Positions 9,306 through 22,238 of a DNA stretch of 64,000 nt are shown here, piece after piece. The stretch's first letter is position 1; each line of letters opens with the position of its first letter. The translations under genes and the position numbers were made by a program. The notes under the pieces are model-generated. The model had not been told where the DNA came from. It saw only the letters and a program-made list of their open reading frames with translations, and made no database searches. Origin of the DNA: Acytostelium subglobosum LB1. Taxonomy: Eukaryota; Evosea; Eumycetozoa; Acytosteliales; Acytosteliaceae. Where the stretch lies: contig NW_012236515.1 in the NCBI RefSeq assembly GCF_000787575.1, forward strand, positions 355,892 through 419,891. The letters are read 5' to 3'.

Positions 9306-9357
9306 TGATCATGTCATGAATAAACATGGATGTGACACAAAGACAAACAGACACATT

Positions 9358-12355
9358 TTATTGCGGTTGTTGTTGGGACGACGACGATGGGGCAAATGAT
9401 GTGCTGGGATTACTCTTGGTAACATGATGTTGGAGCTGGATGGGTGACAGAGAACGAGGCGTGGATGCCTCGCTCGAGTCTCTCAGCTGGTCCGACACAA
9501 AGCCTATTGGGTTGTTCCAACTGATCTCCTTGAGCTTGGCGACAATGTTTGTGAATGCAGGGCGCTCATCAGGTTCAGTGGCCCAGCATTGCACGAGAAG
9601 TGCAGCAAACTCGCGGTCCACCGTTTCGGGAATGGGCGGACGAAGGCCTGCATAAGCCACCTGCGCTGAAGCCTGGGATCCGTCAAGATCGGCAAATGGT
9701 ATCTCGCTAGTCAGAAGCTCCCAAACCACCAGTGAGAAACAAAATACGTCCAGCTTCTCAGAGTAGTGGCCGAGGTTCTTTGTGATCTCGGGCGGACGCC
9801 AACGAGGATTGCAGATGCCTCCGTTTGTCATGGCCATCGATCCATCCGTTGGCTTCTCGCGTGACAGTCCAAAGTCTGATATCTTGAGGTTGCCATACTC
9901 GTCAAGCAGGATGTTCTGTGAGGTAAGGTCGCGGTGCACAATGTTGAGCGAGTGCAGATACATGAGACCAAGAGCGACGTCCATGGCCATCTTGAGCACC
10001 AGCGGGAATGTGTACTTTGTCTTGGGCTGAGTGTTGGGATTGTGAAGCACACTGTACAGGCTGCCACCGCTCATGTACTCTGTGATGATGCAGGCCGGTT
10101 TATAGCATGCGCCAACAAACATTACGATGTTCTGGTGATTGGCGCCCTTCTTGAGGTTCTCGACCTCGCGCAAGAAGCGCTCCTTGAACTGCTCCTCGTC
10201 GCCAATCATCTTTAGCTTCTTTATCGCCACGTGGATGCCGTTCCACCATCCTTCCCAGACCTCACTGAACGCTCCCTCACCAACCTTTTGTACAAACTGT
10301 ATATCGTTGATCTCAATGATGTCCGTCTTATCCTTTAACATCTCCTTGAGCTCGTTATATCTATTCCTCTTGATCTTTTCATTTTCCAATGCCCTCTGAA
10401 TATCGTTTATCTAAATTGATTGATTGAATGAGTGAGTGATCAAATGATATCGCATGCGCCAGGACACTACTTACACAATCCCTGCTGTTTGGCGAGAGAT
10501 AGAGTGAGTCGGAGATGGACCTTCCGCGAGGACGTTGATAGTGTGGACGCGTGCCTGAGGAGTTGAACGATGCAGTGGATACGCTGGACTTCTCTTTCAC
10601 ACTCTCTTGATCTCCTTGCATGAAAGTAATGTCCTTGTTGTTGTTGTTGTTATTGTACTGTGATATGCTATCGTTACTACTGTTACTGGCATCAGTCTGC
10701 TGCTGGGCACTCTGTGTCACAGGCTGCTTGCTGTTGCCGCTGCTGCCCGACTGCCTCAGTCGCTGGAATCCACTACTTGTGCTGCTGTTGTCCGAGAGGA
10801 TTGAGTTCAAGTCGCTGTTGGTGATGTTGATGGTGAATGAGTCCTTTGTGTCGTATGAGAGGTCTTTGCCGCCAACCATGCTCTTTGGCGTGCACGATGG
10901 CGTCGACGAAAGGAACGTGCTGAGCAGTGACTTGTTGAAAAAGTCTGCCGTGCTGCCAATGGAAGAGTGCAGCATGGATGGAAGCGGATTGACTGGAGGC
11001 GACTGGCAATTGTGCAGTCGGTTGGTCGTTGGTGTGATGATCGATGGCGAGGATATCGACAGTTGTAGACCAGTGTTGGTGGCTGTGGTACTTGTACTGC
11101 TGCCAACAATGCCATTGGGATGATTCATTGCCATTCCATTCCAGCCTGCCAATGTGTTGCCAGTGCCAGTGCCAGTACGGAAGTGATACAGTGGTGATTC
11201 GCGAGGCGTGCCGTCGTTGGCCTCTATCTGTTGGTTCATTAGTTGGTTGTTGATCTGGAATTGCTGGAACACACGGGCCACCTCCTCGGCAGAGTCGCAG
11301 CGCGCCGAGGTCGTGTCGCCGGCTGCTGCGGCGGGTGTCGGCGTGGGCGTTGGCGTTGGTGTCGTTGAATTTACAGTGCTCAGGCGGCTGCTGCTGATGC
11401 TGCCCGGCGTGCACGTTGTCGTGCCGCTTGTGTTTAGATATATTTGATCGATCGTGGTAAACCCGCTACTACTTGGCGGTCTCGAGAGTACATGTTGACT
11501 GCACATCTCACACAATGTAATCTGTGTTCCACTGCTCGTCAAGGTTATATTATTGTTGATAATGTTGATGGATTGGTCGAGAACAATGTTGTTTGTTGTT
11601 GTTGTTGTTGTTGTACTGTTGTTGTTGTTGTTGTTGTTGTTGTTACTTAGTTCTACACTGTTGATATTTACACGTTGTTGTTGGACATTGTTGTGATTGT
11701 TGTTGTTGTTGCTGTTGTCGACCACAATAGGTAACAACTTGTTTGATTGTAGTGATGGAGTTAAACAATCATTTGGAGAGTTCACTTTGCTTGTTGATGT
11801 GCTATTCTCAACACTGTGCTGTATTGATTGTGTTCCACTACTACTGTTACTACTACTACCTGTGCTACTACTGTGGTTATTGTTGTTGTTGTTGTTGTTG
11901 CTGTCATCATGATTCGAATGATTGTTTGCGGGCGAGGATGACGACTTTGAATGTAATGATTGGTCCATTGACGAATGCCTCTTGCTTCTCTTGCTCTTAT
12001 TCTTGCTTTTCAAAGAGAATGCACCGCCCAACTGTTTACAATGTTCGGATCTACTTCCTTGTCGTCTATGTCCAGATGATGATGACATGGATGTTGAGTT
12101 TGTCAAGCCAGTTGATGACAATAGACTATTTGGTGAACCAACAATATATGGGTTTGGCGTAGTTGTACCATTGGACAGAGGTGAGCCAATATTTAAGTCG
12201 TCGCCTCCTGATGACGCTACCAATTCACAAAGAGCAATACCAGATGAATTGTTGCTTGAGTAGGAATTTGACAATGATCCATTATAATTCGGACTGGACA
12301 CTATAGCTGGACTATTTAGATCATCACTATCTGGTCGACTTGATGAAGATCCCAT
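9358..12355 (-). CDS. TKL-family protein kinase with long disordered N terminus
   Basis: Two exons (12355-10475 and 10410-9358, intron 10411-10474) encode 977 aa. The start is MGSSSS at 12355; Gly2 with Ser6 fits an N-myristoylation signal, suggesting membrane attachment. Residues 1 to about 630 are low-complexity Ser/Asn/Thr-rich. The C-terminal kinase domain (about 650-920) has the glycine loop [13 protein letters not shown] with Lys691, HRDLTSQN with Asp788, DFG at 806-808, and WRPPE in the activation segment. The pattern is that of tyrosine-kinase-like (TKL) kinases abundant in dictyostelids, which usually phosphorylate Ser/Thr. The catalytic residues look intact. The gene ends 52 bp from the GPx paralogue, tail to tail. 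The upstream signal cannot be inferred. Confidence 0.87.
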
Positions 12356-13432
12356 CTTTGTCTTTTTCAAACTCTAACTCTTCTTCTTCTTCTTCTTCTT
12401 GTTTGTTAAATGAATCTCTACTAACTGCACATATGTATGTATTATTTCAAATGTATGTATATGTATATATAATTATGTATATGTATATGTAGATAATATA
12501 TATTGTATATATGTATATGTTGTGATTAAGATGATGCTTCTCGAACTTTGCAGGATTCCCAAATGAATGCAAGTTCTGCTGTGGTTGTTGTTGTTTGTTG
12601 TTGACACGCACACACTTGTTGATGTTGTTGGATTGTTTGTTGGGCAACAAAACTTAATTAATTAATTTATGAAAAAAAGATCTAATTGGAATTACCTTTT
12701 ATGATCATCATCACACATAGAACCTTTCTATCTCTATCTATCTATCTATCTCTTTTAGTAATTAGATGTCTTTGTCGATGTATACATTGATGGATTGTTG
12801 TGATAAAGTGAGTGAATGAGTGAGTGAGTGTTCCCATCCATCCCATCCTCTCTCATTCTATCTCTCCCTCCCTCCTCTCTCTCTTCACTTCCTCATCCAC
12901 ACACTTCTCTCTCTCTCTTGCTAAATGGGGGCTCACACACTTACATCAATCAAGCACTGCTATCACCACAAACACACACACTTCTCCAATCAATCACTTC
13001 TGTTGGAAGTATGTGTGTGTGAGTGTTCGACTGACTGACTGATTGAGAAATAACAGTGTGTGTATGATTGATTGGATGTCATTCACAAACTCTCAATCCA
13101 TCAAGTACATTGAGTGGCGAATGATCTATCTCTATCCACATTTTGATTGATTGATTGATTGTCAGTTGTATCTGCGACACCATTGTTATGATAATAACTT
13201 GTTGGTTGAACTACATGTATTCCAACAACAACTGAAGAGTGGAGCAGTAGAAGTAGTGGAAGTAGTTGAAGTAGTAGTAGTAGTAGTAGTTGTTGCAGTA
13301 ATAGAGAGAGAGAGATAGATATCATTACAATTACAAATGAGGGTTAGGATTTATTACACCAACCAACATTTCGGGTTGGTTGGACCTGGCTATATCAATC
13401 AATCAATCAATCAATTGATCACTCACTATAGC
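12356..13432. other. Long intergenic region with microsatellites
   Basis: About 1.1 kb upstream of the kinase and downstream of the Byr4-like gene. It holds simple repeats: a TTC run near 12380-12400, TATG/TATA repeats near 12430-12530, TCTA repeats near 12735, GAGT repeats near 12810-12830, TC-rich and CA-rich stretches (12840-12990), TTGA near 13140 and AGT repeats near 13260-13290. No gene was recognised. Confidence 0.5.
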
Positions 13433-15656
13433 TCACCCCCTCTTGACGGCGGGCTTGAATGGCGTAGCCTGCTGCTGTGAGGCTATGTTGGGATGGTAGT
13501 CTGCCAACGGTGTAGGTGGGCTGGAAGTGCTCGGACTGCTTTTTGTGTTGCTGTTGGGTGTGGAAAGGAAGTTGTTGAGTGTGTTCTGGACGGGCGAGCC
13601 CTTGAAGTTGTCGGGGAAGTAGACGTCGTCCCATCCCTCATCGCTGTCGTCGCCAAATGGATTGTCTGACAGCTGCTGTGGCTTCTTGAGTATGAGTGGT
13701 GCACTGGTGTTGGGCACAGCCAACTCGTCGCTATAGTCCTCGATCGTTTGTTTGTTGACTGGGGATGTCTTTCGGTTGGTGATGTCGTTTGGTCGCTTGG
13801 TGGCCAGGTCTGCGGGGATGTGGACATCGGGCCACTCCTCCTCGACAATGTCATGGCCAAATGATATTGGTGTGTTGCGTTTGGACGATGCTGACGACAT
13901 GTCGTCAAACTGATCAAAGTTGTCGGCGTGCATGCGTTGCTTGAGCGCCAGAGGGCCCTTGATCTCGACGTCGTCAAAGTATTCCTCGACCTGGTTGGGC
14001 GTGGTGCTGTTGCTCGAGCTGATTGGTGTGCTGCTGTTGCTGATCGATAGGGGCGGGATGTTGTTTAGTGTGCCGCCGCGCTTCAGACTGCCGCCCTTGT
14101 CGTTAAAGTTGCTCAGTGTCTTGGAGATTGATCCGCCCAGGATGGTCTTCAAGCCGGTGGATTTCTTGATGGCTGACTTGTTGCTGTTGCTAATGATGCT
14201 GTTGGTGCTTGTATTGTTGTTGTTGTTGTTGCTGCTGCTGTTCGTTCCGAAGCCACTCCAATCGAGGTCGTCGTCGGATAAGTCCTCTTTCTCTCTATAC
14301 TTGTCTAATTTGCTTGGATCTAGTGTTCCATAGTCTGTCCATTCCTCTGAGCCTTGCTTTTGTCCCGGAGTGGTTGCTGCTGGTGTGTTCAATATCATGT
14401 TGTTGACGCTGTTGCTCCTTGGCGTCTGGTTGCGACTGCCACCCGAGGTGGTGACGACATCGTCGTCAGATGTGAATCCCATCTCCTTGTCCCATGTCGA
14501 TGCCAGGTCATCTTCCTGATCATTGGCGTCCTGGTGCAGGTTCAGCTTGAGCTTGAGTGCGGGCTTGTCGGAGAAGTCCACGTCGTCCCAGTCGTTGGTC
14601 TCGTCGACGACCTTCTTCTTGTTCTTTAGTAGCATGGGCAGGACGTTGATCGAGTCCATCAGACCGCCGTTGGCTGGTCCTGTCGATCCGCCATCCTTCA
14701 GCGCCTGCTGCTGGTGATATAGCTTTGTAGTGTTCTTTATCAGCTTGGCGATGGACATCTGTCTAATCGATCGCAGGAACTCTCTGTCCTCAAGGTCCCT
14801 CTCCTCAGTGAACCATCCGCTTAAGCTCTCATGTTGTCTCTCGCTCTCCTTCAAAGTGTCCAATAATGTCTTTGTCATATTGAACTCGCCCTCCTCTGTG
14901 AATGCTGTGTATAGTTACATGTAAAGAATTAGTCAAAGAGAATTCCAACGTTAACGAATGTATTGGACTAACATACTGTTATCATTGTTCTGATCATCCA
15001 TTGTTTCAAACACATCAAGGTCATCTTCATTACCGCGCCACTTCATTGAGACTGGATCGAGGACCATTCCATTTTGAACTTTGGTATCAAACATAGAGTT
15101 AAGTGGTGTGATCAAGCCTGGCTTTCTAAACTTTGATAGGTCTGCTTCGTTGCCCTTCCACTCCTTCTGTCTTGGATCCCATTTCATGTTGCCAACGACT
15201 CGCTCCTCATTCCTGCCCATGTTTGTGATGAGTGCCGGTGCGCCTCCTCTTGGGAAGTTGACCAGATCCGAGTCGTTTCCTTTCCACAGTCTTGCCACTG
15301 GATCAAACTCCATATCTCCCACAACTATTCTATTCTTCTTCTTATTCAATGGTTTGATAAGTGTTGGTCCTCGCCTCTTTTCAAACTATATATACGTCAT
15401 TCAGTCAGTTAGTATGGTTCAATGATGCCGCATCCTCATTCATATCATATCATACCTTTCTCTTTGCTTTGTTGATTGCCTTCTCATAGGGTACATCTTG
15501 GTGATCTGTTACATAGAACTTCTCGAGCATCGCCAACTCATCCTTTATCATCTGCTCCATCTCCATGATGAAGGCGCTTGCCTTCTTCATTGTATCGGTG
15601 GGCATATCATCGTCGAATGCCGCAGATGATCCATGATTCCCAAACGATTGATTCAT
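13433..15656 (-). CDS. Byr4/Bfa1-like protein (possible septation-network GAP scaffold)
   Basis: Three exons (15656-15456, 15385-14977, 14904-13433) join in frame to 693 aa. Exon 2 carries three copies of a unit of about 45 residues: a PTLIKPLN-like start, VVGDMEFDP, then LWKGND; the others read VVGNMKWDP with EWKGNE and NGMVLDP with KWRGNE. This pattern is what I recall for fungal Byr4/Bfa1 and Cdc11/Nud1 proteins. The C-terminal half has acidic Trp motifs (DWDDVDF, EEWPDVHIP, EGWDDVYFP) set in low-complexity sequence, also Byr4-like. In fungi Byr4/Bfa1 works with Cdc16/Bub2 as a GAP for the Spg1/Tem1 GTPase at spindle poles. A similar role here is inference. No catalytic domain is visible, as expected for a scaffold. 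Confidence 0.6.
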
Positions 15657-16271
15657 AATGTTGAGTACCTCTCTCTATCACTATCTATATCTCTCCTCCT
15701 CAATAGATCGATACAGGATTATGTATATATTGTATATTTGTTTGTTTGCTATAATATTATTATATATCTCCAATAATTATTTGTTAAGTTATCTGTATCG
15801 TTCTTAAGTGAAGTGTCTATCTGTATCTTTATCGATGCTGCCTTTGTTGTTAGTTATTACTACTACTACTACTACTTGTTGTTGTATGTGTTTCTATTAA
15901 TATATCACAGCGTGTGTCGATTGATGTGAGATGTGATTGATTTGATTGATGTGCTGTCAACTTGTTTGAGTGAATATAGTGTGAATGGTTATTTATCTCT
16001 TTGTTTGTTGTGTATGTATATGTATGTTGTGTGTGAATGTATGAATGAAAGTAATGAATGATGCATTTGCTAACAAACACACACAAACTCTGTCATCCAA
16101 AAAAAAACAAAAAAGGACAGACAAGAGATGTGTGTGCTGTGTGTGTTGGTTGAAAGAATGAATGATCGATCATACCCATGGGTGATCTGGCTTCATATTG
16201 GCGCGCGCCAAGAAGTATGACAATACTATTGTTTGTGTATCATATCATATATATATATATATTATATTTGT
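15657..16271. other. Intergenic region between two minus-strand genes
   Basis: About 615 bp, AT-rich, with TACTAC runs near 15858, TGTATG repeats near 16010-16040 and a TA tract before 16265. It contains the promoter side of the Byr4-like gene and the 3' end of the reductase gene. No gene was seen. Confidence 0.4.
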
Positions 16272-17342
16272 TTAGAATGAAAAGACAGAAGACTCTTCGT
16301 AGTTCATCTGTGAAAGGTGTGCCTTCATAACTTTGATCATGACTGGTGGTCCACACAACAGAATCTTGGTGTCGGCTCCAGCTGGAGCAGGCAGACGCTC
16401 CCTAATCATATCTTGAGTGATGAATCCAGATCCTTGAGTCCATCCCTTTGATGGCTATATATATATATGGTGGAACGCGAAAGGAAGTTAGAATGATTGA
16501 TTGATTGAATGAATGGGACTTCCCAACTTACATTATTCAACACATGGTAGATCTTGAGTTGGTCTGGATGAGCTGTAGCCAACTCATTCAATTCGCGACC
16601 GAGGAGGATGTCTTCTTCGGTGATGTTTCCAAAGATGAGACTGATCTGAGTGGTGTCCTCGGGGTTGCGAAGGATGGCCTTGATCACTTGGTACATTGGT
16701 GTGATTCCAGTGCCACCAGCGAGCATTCCAATGCTCTTGAACATGTTGGGGAAGTAGTTGAACATGCCCTTGGGTCCACGAACGTCGATCATATCGCCAA
16801 TGAACATCTTGTCAATGTGTCCAGAGAGGACGCCCTTCTCGTAGACCTTGATCAACAGGTCAAAGTGGCCCAGGTCCTCGTCCGAGGAGATTGGTGTGTA
16901 TGGACGGAAGGCTTCCTTGCCATTGACCACTGCGCGCACCGAGATATGCTGTCCCGTTGGCAAACCCAGACGATCAGTTGGGTTTGGTAGTCCAAACCTA
17001 AAGATACGTGTATTATGATTGACAATGAACTTCTCCTTCAATGGGAATTTCCTGAATTCCTTTGAGTCCAGTGCAACTATTAGTTGGTTAATGATGTGCG
17101 TATGAATGAGTGAAGGTTCGACGATGAGCAAGTTAGTGTCAAGTCAACTCTCGTTCACTCAATGATTCGTTTCATTCATTCAAACCTTTTGGAGTATCAT
17201 CGTCTTTCTCATCACCGCTTGATGGTTGGGATGGTGAGCTCTGTCTCTCTGCCCAGAACTTCAAGCCTATAATGGCAGCAACGACAGCAACTATCAGACC
17301 AAACTTCGCCTCAGTGTGAGATGCAAAGTAATCGTTCAACAT
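16272..17342 (-). CDS. cyb5r1: NADH-cytochrome b5 reductase
   Basis: Three exons (17342-17186, 17076-16532, 16454-16272) give 294 aa, close to the usual 280-300. One N-terminal membrane anchor (about residues 15-31, GLIVAVVAAIIGLKFW) precedes a short linker. The FAD-binding part has RPYTPIS; the NADH-binding part has GGTGITPM and, at the C terminus, CGPPVM; it ends in the usual VFSF-type tail. The enzyme passes electrons from NADH through FAD to cytochrome b5, serving lipid desaturation and related reactions on the ER or outer mitochondrial membrane. All key motifs are intact. Confidence 0.93.
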
Positions 17343-17866
17343 TGTATTATCTGTATATATCTATTTATCTATATATATAATCTATGTATCTATGTATCTA
17401 TGTATTATATAATCGTATCTTTGTTGTTGAATGAAATAAATGAATACCAACAATGACAAAGTTGTTACTGTTGTTTGGATTCGAAGTCTTGAGCTGGTGG
17501 TCTTGGGGGTGGGCCTTTGAATCAAAATGATGTGTCCTCATGGACCCACCATTCGTCTTCATTTGGAATCCCATCTTAAGTCTATGTATTGATGAGTCGT
17601 CACGCATTTTACTTCTCTATTGTTGAGTTTATGAATACACATATTGACACGACTGATCTCAGAAGGTTGAATCATTCAACTCTGATTATTTAATAGACTT
17701 GTAATTTGTGAGGTGTCTAGAGAGGGGGTTAGGCCTGGGACTTGGGACATCCCGTCAAAAGCTGTCATCGGGCTTCGTTTTGACGCATTGTTTAATTCAT
17801 TGTTGTTAACAATTAACGTCTTGTTGTATTCAAGATATATATATATATATTATATGTATATACACA
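17343..17866. other. Divergent intergenic region (reductase / SulP transporter)
   Basis: About 520 bp between two divergent start codons. The ends are TA-rich and a GC-richer patch lies near 17700-17780. A short minus-strand frame near 17400-17600 has no recognisable features. Promoter function is inferred from layout. Confidence 0.4.
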
Positions 17867-20658
17867 ATGTCAAGTACAAACAATAACAAATATATTGTAC
17901 TATCAGAGGATGTTGAGGTGGACCGCCATACTCAATCACAATCACCCTCACTCAACTCGTCATCTCCAGCTCAATCTCAATATCCACCATCAATACCAAC
18001 ATCAACATCAACTACAACTACATCTACTACCACAGCTACAACATCAGTAACACCAGAGGATGGAGGCGATATTAACAATAACAATAACATCAATAGCAGT
18101 TCAATGTTGATGAGATTTGAGAGCAACAGTAGACAATCAAAGGACCTCTATTATGTTCCACCTTCTAAATTGACACAGTCTCAAGCTATACGTTCCAGTA
18201 ATCCACTGCGGCAGAGTAGTGCTCGGAGTGGTGGTGGCGGGAACTCTGGAACGATCACTCCGCCACTCAGCCCCGCACTAAAGTCATCGCAACAACCATT
18301 CACACCTTCATTCCTTGGGACCACTATGGCCACAGACAGGCTGACACCTCTCACCCCACCGCCACTGCCACCACTTCCAAGTGCCAGTTACGCTGCAATA
18401 CTCGATGTAAACGACCAATCATCATCACCAAACACACCCCTCGACATCAGTATCACAGAGCACCGATCAATGCCAACGCCAAACCCGGCGGAAGAAGTGC
18501 ACTTTGATCATTATCCACAGCCACTATTCTCTGCCACTTCACCAAATGACGATGATGACCATGTATTCCTGAACACAGTGCGACAGATCAGACAGTTCAA
18601 GTTTGGAAAGAAACAGAAGAAGCACTTCTTACACTTTATGGCCGGTATGTTACCGGTCGCCACTTGGCTGCCCAAGTACAGCTGGCGCGAGGACATCAAG
18701 GGCGACTTGATCGCCGGTATAACCGTGGGAGTAATGCTCATCCCACAAGGCATGGCCTACGCCCTTGTGGCCGACCTCCCAATGGTCTACGGCCTGTACT
18801 CTTCAATAATGCCCATCATTGCCTACTGCATGTTTGGATCGTCGCGGCATTTGTCCATGGGTCCATTCGCCATCATCTCATTGTTGTCACTGGAGACTGT
18901 TAACCGCGAGATTGGAGACTTTGGCTCAAACATGGAACTACGCATCAGTCTGTCGATCCTGCTCTCATTCATGTGCGGGGCGTATCAGATCCTTTTCGGT
19001 CTGTTGCGCTTTGGATTCGTGTCCAACTTCCTGAGCGACCCGGTCAAGACGGGCTTCATCAGTGGGTGCGCTCTAATCATTGGCAGCAGTCAACTCAAAC
19101 ATGTGTTTGGGTTCAAAGTCGAATCAACCAACTTCCTCCCGCTCCTGATCGTGCGATATCTCGCCAAAATCAAAGACACTAATTGGTGGGCGGTACTTAT
19201 CGCGGTCACAGGCTACCTCTTCCTTCTGGGCATCAAGAAAGTGAATCAGCGATACAAGCTTAAAGTGCCCGGCCCGCTACTTGTTGTCGTAGTGTTGACC
19301 TTCATATCATGGATTGCGGATCTGAACAAGCGTGCGCACATCGACATTGTTGGACCCATCCCTTCGACATTCCCCGTGCCCACCTTCCCAACAGTGCCTC
19401 ACCAGGATGGCTATGACAATAACTGGCTGAGCGTAGTGATCAGGATGACGCCTGGCGCACTCGTGCTCGTGTTGGTAGGCTTCATCACAACTGTGTCGGT
19501 GGGCTCATCATTCGCCGAGAAGTACAACTACGAGATTCAGCCCAATCAGGAGCTGCTGGCACTGGGCATGGCCGACTTTGTCGGATCATTCTTCCAGTCG
19601 TTCCCGATCGGCGCCAGTCTGTCCCGCACAGCAGTCAACTCACAAAGTGGCGCCAAGTCTCAGCTATCATCATTCATCTCATCAATCTTGGTGTTGTGCT
19701 CACTATTCTTCCTGACGCCAATCGTTCGTTTCTTGCCAAAGTGCATCCTGGCCAGTATTGTGATCGTTGCCATTGTAGACTTGGTCGAGTTCAAGATCGC
19801 CCATCAATCTTTGGAAAGTGCATCGCAAGGACCTATTACTATACATCATTGCGTTTGGATCAACTATATTCCTTGGCATCCTTCAAGGTGTACTCATTGG
19901 AATCATTTGCTCACTATTACTGGTCATCTACCGAAGTGCCTATCCACCCTTTGCCGAGCTTGGTCGTGTGCCAGGCACCGAGCTCTACAAGAACATCAAG
20001 CGAGTGCCAGAGACCGAGACATTCAAGGTAAGTACAACCGAGTCATTCACCATTCATCGACCCTAACACTCAATGTAACGTAATGTAGGGCATCAAGGTT
20101 GTGAGGATTGATGGATCAATATACTTTGCCAACACTCAGTACATCAAGAAGAAGCTGAGGCGATTCGAACCGACAAAGAAGAACATCGATATCAACCTCT
20201 CCGACACAAGTGAGCTCGAAGAGGACACGGACATCACCAGAGTGGACATTGATGGACATCCAACAAAGGGCGCCATTATTGTCGACTGCAGCAGCATGAA
20301 TGACGTCGATTCGTCCGGCCTCAAGATGCTGAAGGATCTCGTTACAGAGTTCCGCGGCCGCCAGATCGTCATCTACTTTGCCTCGATCAAGGGCAATGTG
20401 CGTGATCGTCTGCGGAAGGGTGGTGTCGTCCAGACATACGGCGCCGACCACTTCTTCTGGACGGTCAACGATGCAGTCGAGCACCATCTCCATCTCCTCA
20501 GACAAGCTCGCAGGAACTATTTCAAGACCTCGTTAACAGTCGTTGTTGACAAGGGTCCTCGTGAACTCCACAATGACAATGACGACGATGTCATCGAGGT
20601 CGAGATGACCAGACTATGCGATAGCAGTGACAACAATGTGGCACCAAGGAATGATTGA
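17867..20658 (+). CDS. SulP/SLC26-type anion (sulfate) transporter with STAS domain
   Basis: Exon 1 (17867-20027) and exon 2 (20089-20658) are separated by a 61-bp GTAAGT...TAG intron. About 245 disordered residues are followed by the SulP core starting at DLIAGITVGVMLIPQG and MAYALVADLPMVYGLY, with about 10-12 membrane segments. Exon 2 encodes the cytosolic STAS domain (VDCSSMNDVDSSGLKML). Near 19807-19812 the frame changes by one base (+1): up to VEFKIAHQ one frame is right, and from KVHRKDLLLYIIAFG the next frame continues the family sequence. No intron fits there, so a one-base insertion in the sequence, or less likely a true frameshift, is inferred. Corrected length is about 909 aa. It should move sulfate or other anions across a membrane; the substrate is not certain. 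Confidence 0.88.
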
Positions 20659-20692
20659 TTTATCGATTGATCGATCGAATGATTGATTGAAT

Positions 20693-21991
20693 TTAATAAT
20701 ATAGCTTGATCAGCTCGTCTGACACTGCAGAAGGTGTCAACACGCCCAACTCTGTGAATAGTAGTGTGATGTATGATGGAGGAGTGTAGTCCAGTGATGG
20801 AGAGTCGATCTAAATGATGATGATGGAGGGATGGGTTGGTTAGTCGTGGCACCGACCGAGTTATGTGGAGAGTCGACTTACAGTCAAGCGCTCTGGATGT
20901 TCGCACTTGGAGCATTGCTGGCATAGGTTGAAGGTAGTGTCGTCGTTGTCCTTCTTGAGGATAACAATGTCGGACTGATCGAGTGGATAGGATCTGGTGA
21001 ACTTGAAGCTCTCGGCAGCAACGTAGAATGGCTTCTTGAAGGCCTTGGCCACGATACTTATCTGATAGGTGCCAATCTTATTGACGATGCCACCATTCTC
21101 AACGATAGCCTCTGCTCCACACAACACATAGTCCACCTTATCGATGATCCTTGCTGCACCACCATCCATAATCAATGTCACTGGTATCTTGGCGTCCTGT
21201 AACTTTGATGCCAGCTTGTATCTATATTCATGTGGAAGCGAGTCAGACTCATGTGTGATTGATCAATCAATCCAATCGCGATCAATGATTGAATGGTAAC
21301 ATACCCAGAGGAGTCTGGTCTTGACTCAGTAACGATGACCGAGAATCTCTTGCCTTGTTGTGATGCGCTGAGGAGGACAGACAGGACGACTCGCGAGAAT
21401 CCATGAACAAGAATAGTGACGCCGTCTCTAATGAACTTGTTTGAAAGTTGTGATATCTTACTCCTGCTCATCAATGACTTGTTTGACAGTTGTTCACCTC
21501 TCTCTATAAGAGTAACCTTGCATTGTTCAAAGTTCTATTGATTGATCGTTGATAGAGTGTCAGTGATCAGTGATCAGTGATCATTGTAATCATAAGACAT
21601 ACGGGGAAGTCGAGTGATGTCCTTGTAACGAATCTAATGAATAGTTCACAGACTGATGATAGTGATATTGATGTATTGAACTCGCATTGCTTGAGATGTA
21701 CAGTGGCATTGGCCAACTCCTTCTGCAGACCCATAATAGTTGCAGCCTGACTCCTTCTAATCACCTCTGTCAACACCTTGATTGCTGCGATTGCTATTGC
21801 TGTATCCTGTTCCTGCTTGACAAACTGTTCAAACAGTTTAACGACTATACATATACAGATATCACATGTATTAGTACTCTCTATCATTCAATCATTCATT
21901 CGATCAATCGATCAATCATTCAATCAATCGCATCGATCACTTTACCCCAAGCTAGTTCAGGTACAAGTTCTAATGATGCACTATTGTTCAT
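20693..21991 (-). CDS. eif2b1: Translation initiation factor eIF2B subunit alpha
   Basis: Five exons (21991-21946, 21844-21603, 21534-21305, 21221-20882, 20809-20693) join in phase to 324 aa, near the 305 of human eIF2B-alpha. The first exon codes only 15 full residues. Family features are the helical N-terminal half followed by the Rossmann-like C-terminal half with [26 protein letters not shown] and NKIGTYQI, as in eIF2B alpha/beta/delta and related sugar-phosphate isomerases. In the eIF2B decamer the alpha dimer bridges two tetramers and helps sense phosphorylated eIF2. The stop codon lies 34 bp from the stop of the SulP gene, so the two convergent 3' ends must nearly touch or overlap. Confidence 0.9.
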
Positions 21992-22238
21992 TGTATCTGT
22001 ATTGTATTGGTATATATATATAAGTGTATATTAATCAAGATAATGTTAACATTGATCTTATGAATGTGTCGCTCGGCCTCATGTCAACTTCATCTTTCCC
22101 ATCCTTTTCCTACCCTCGCCCTCACCCACATTCCCTCGCACATTTACCCTCTCGCATTTGCCCTCATTCAGATACATAATGATAATTATTATTAACTATT
22201 TATTATTACTAATAAAGAATGAATAAGTTGTTGATTGA

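Noticed and set aside
9306-9357. SECIS element for the second GPx gene
   Set aside because: ATGA and AA strings occur, but no paired helix with a GA core could be drawn, and the gene has Asp at the Sec site.
13133-13410. Tandem TTGA/AGT/TCAA repeats resembling a CRISPR array
   Set aside because: They are continuous microsatellites without spaced unique spacers, in a eukaryotic genome.
17398-17607. Small minus-strand frame of 69 aa upstream of the reductase gene
   Set aside because: No domain, no splice support and AT-rich context.
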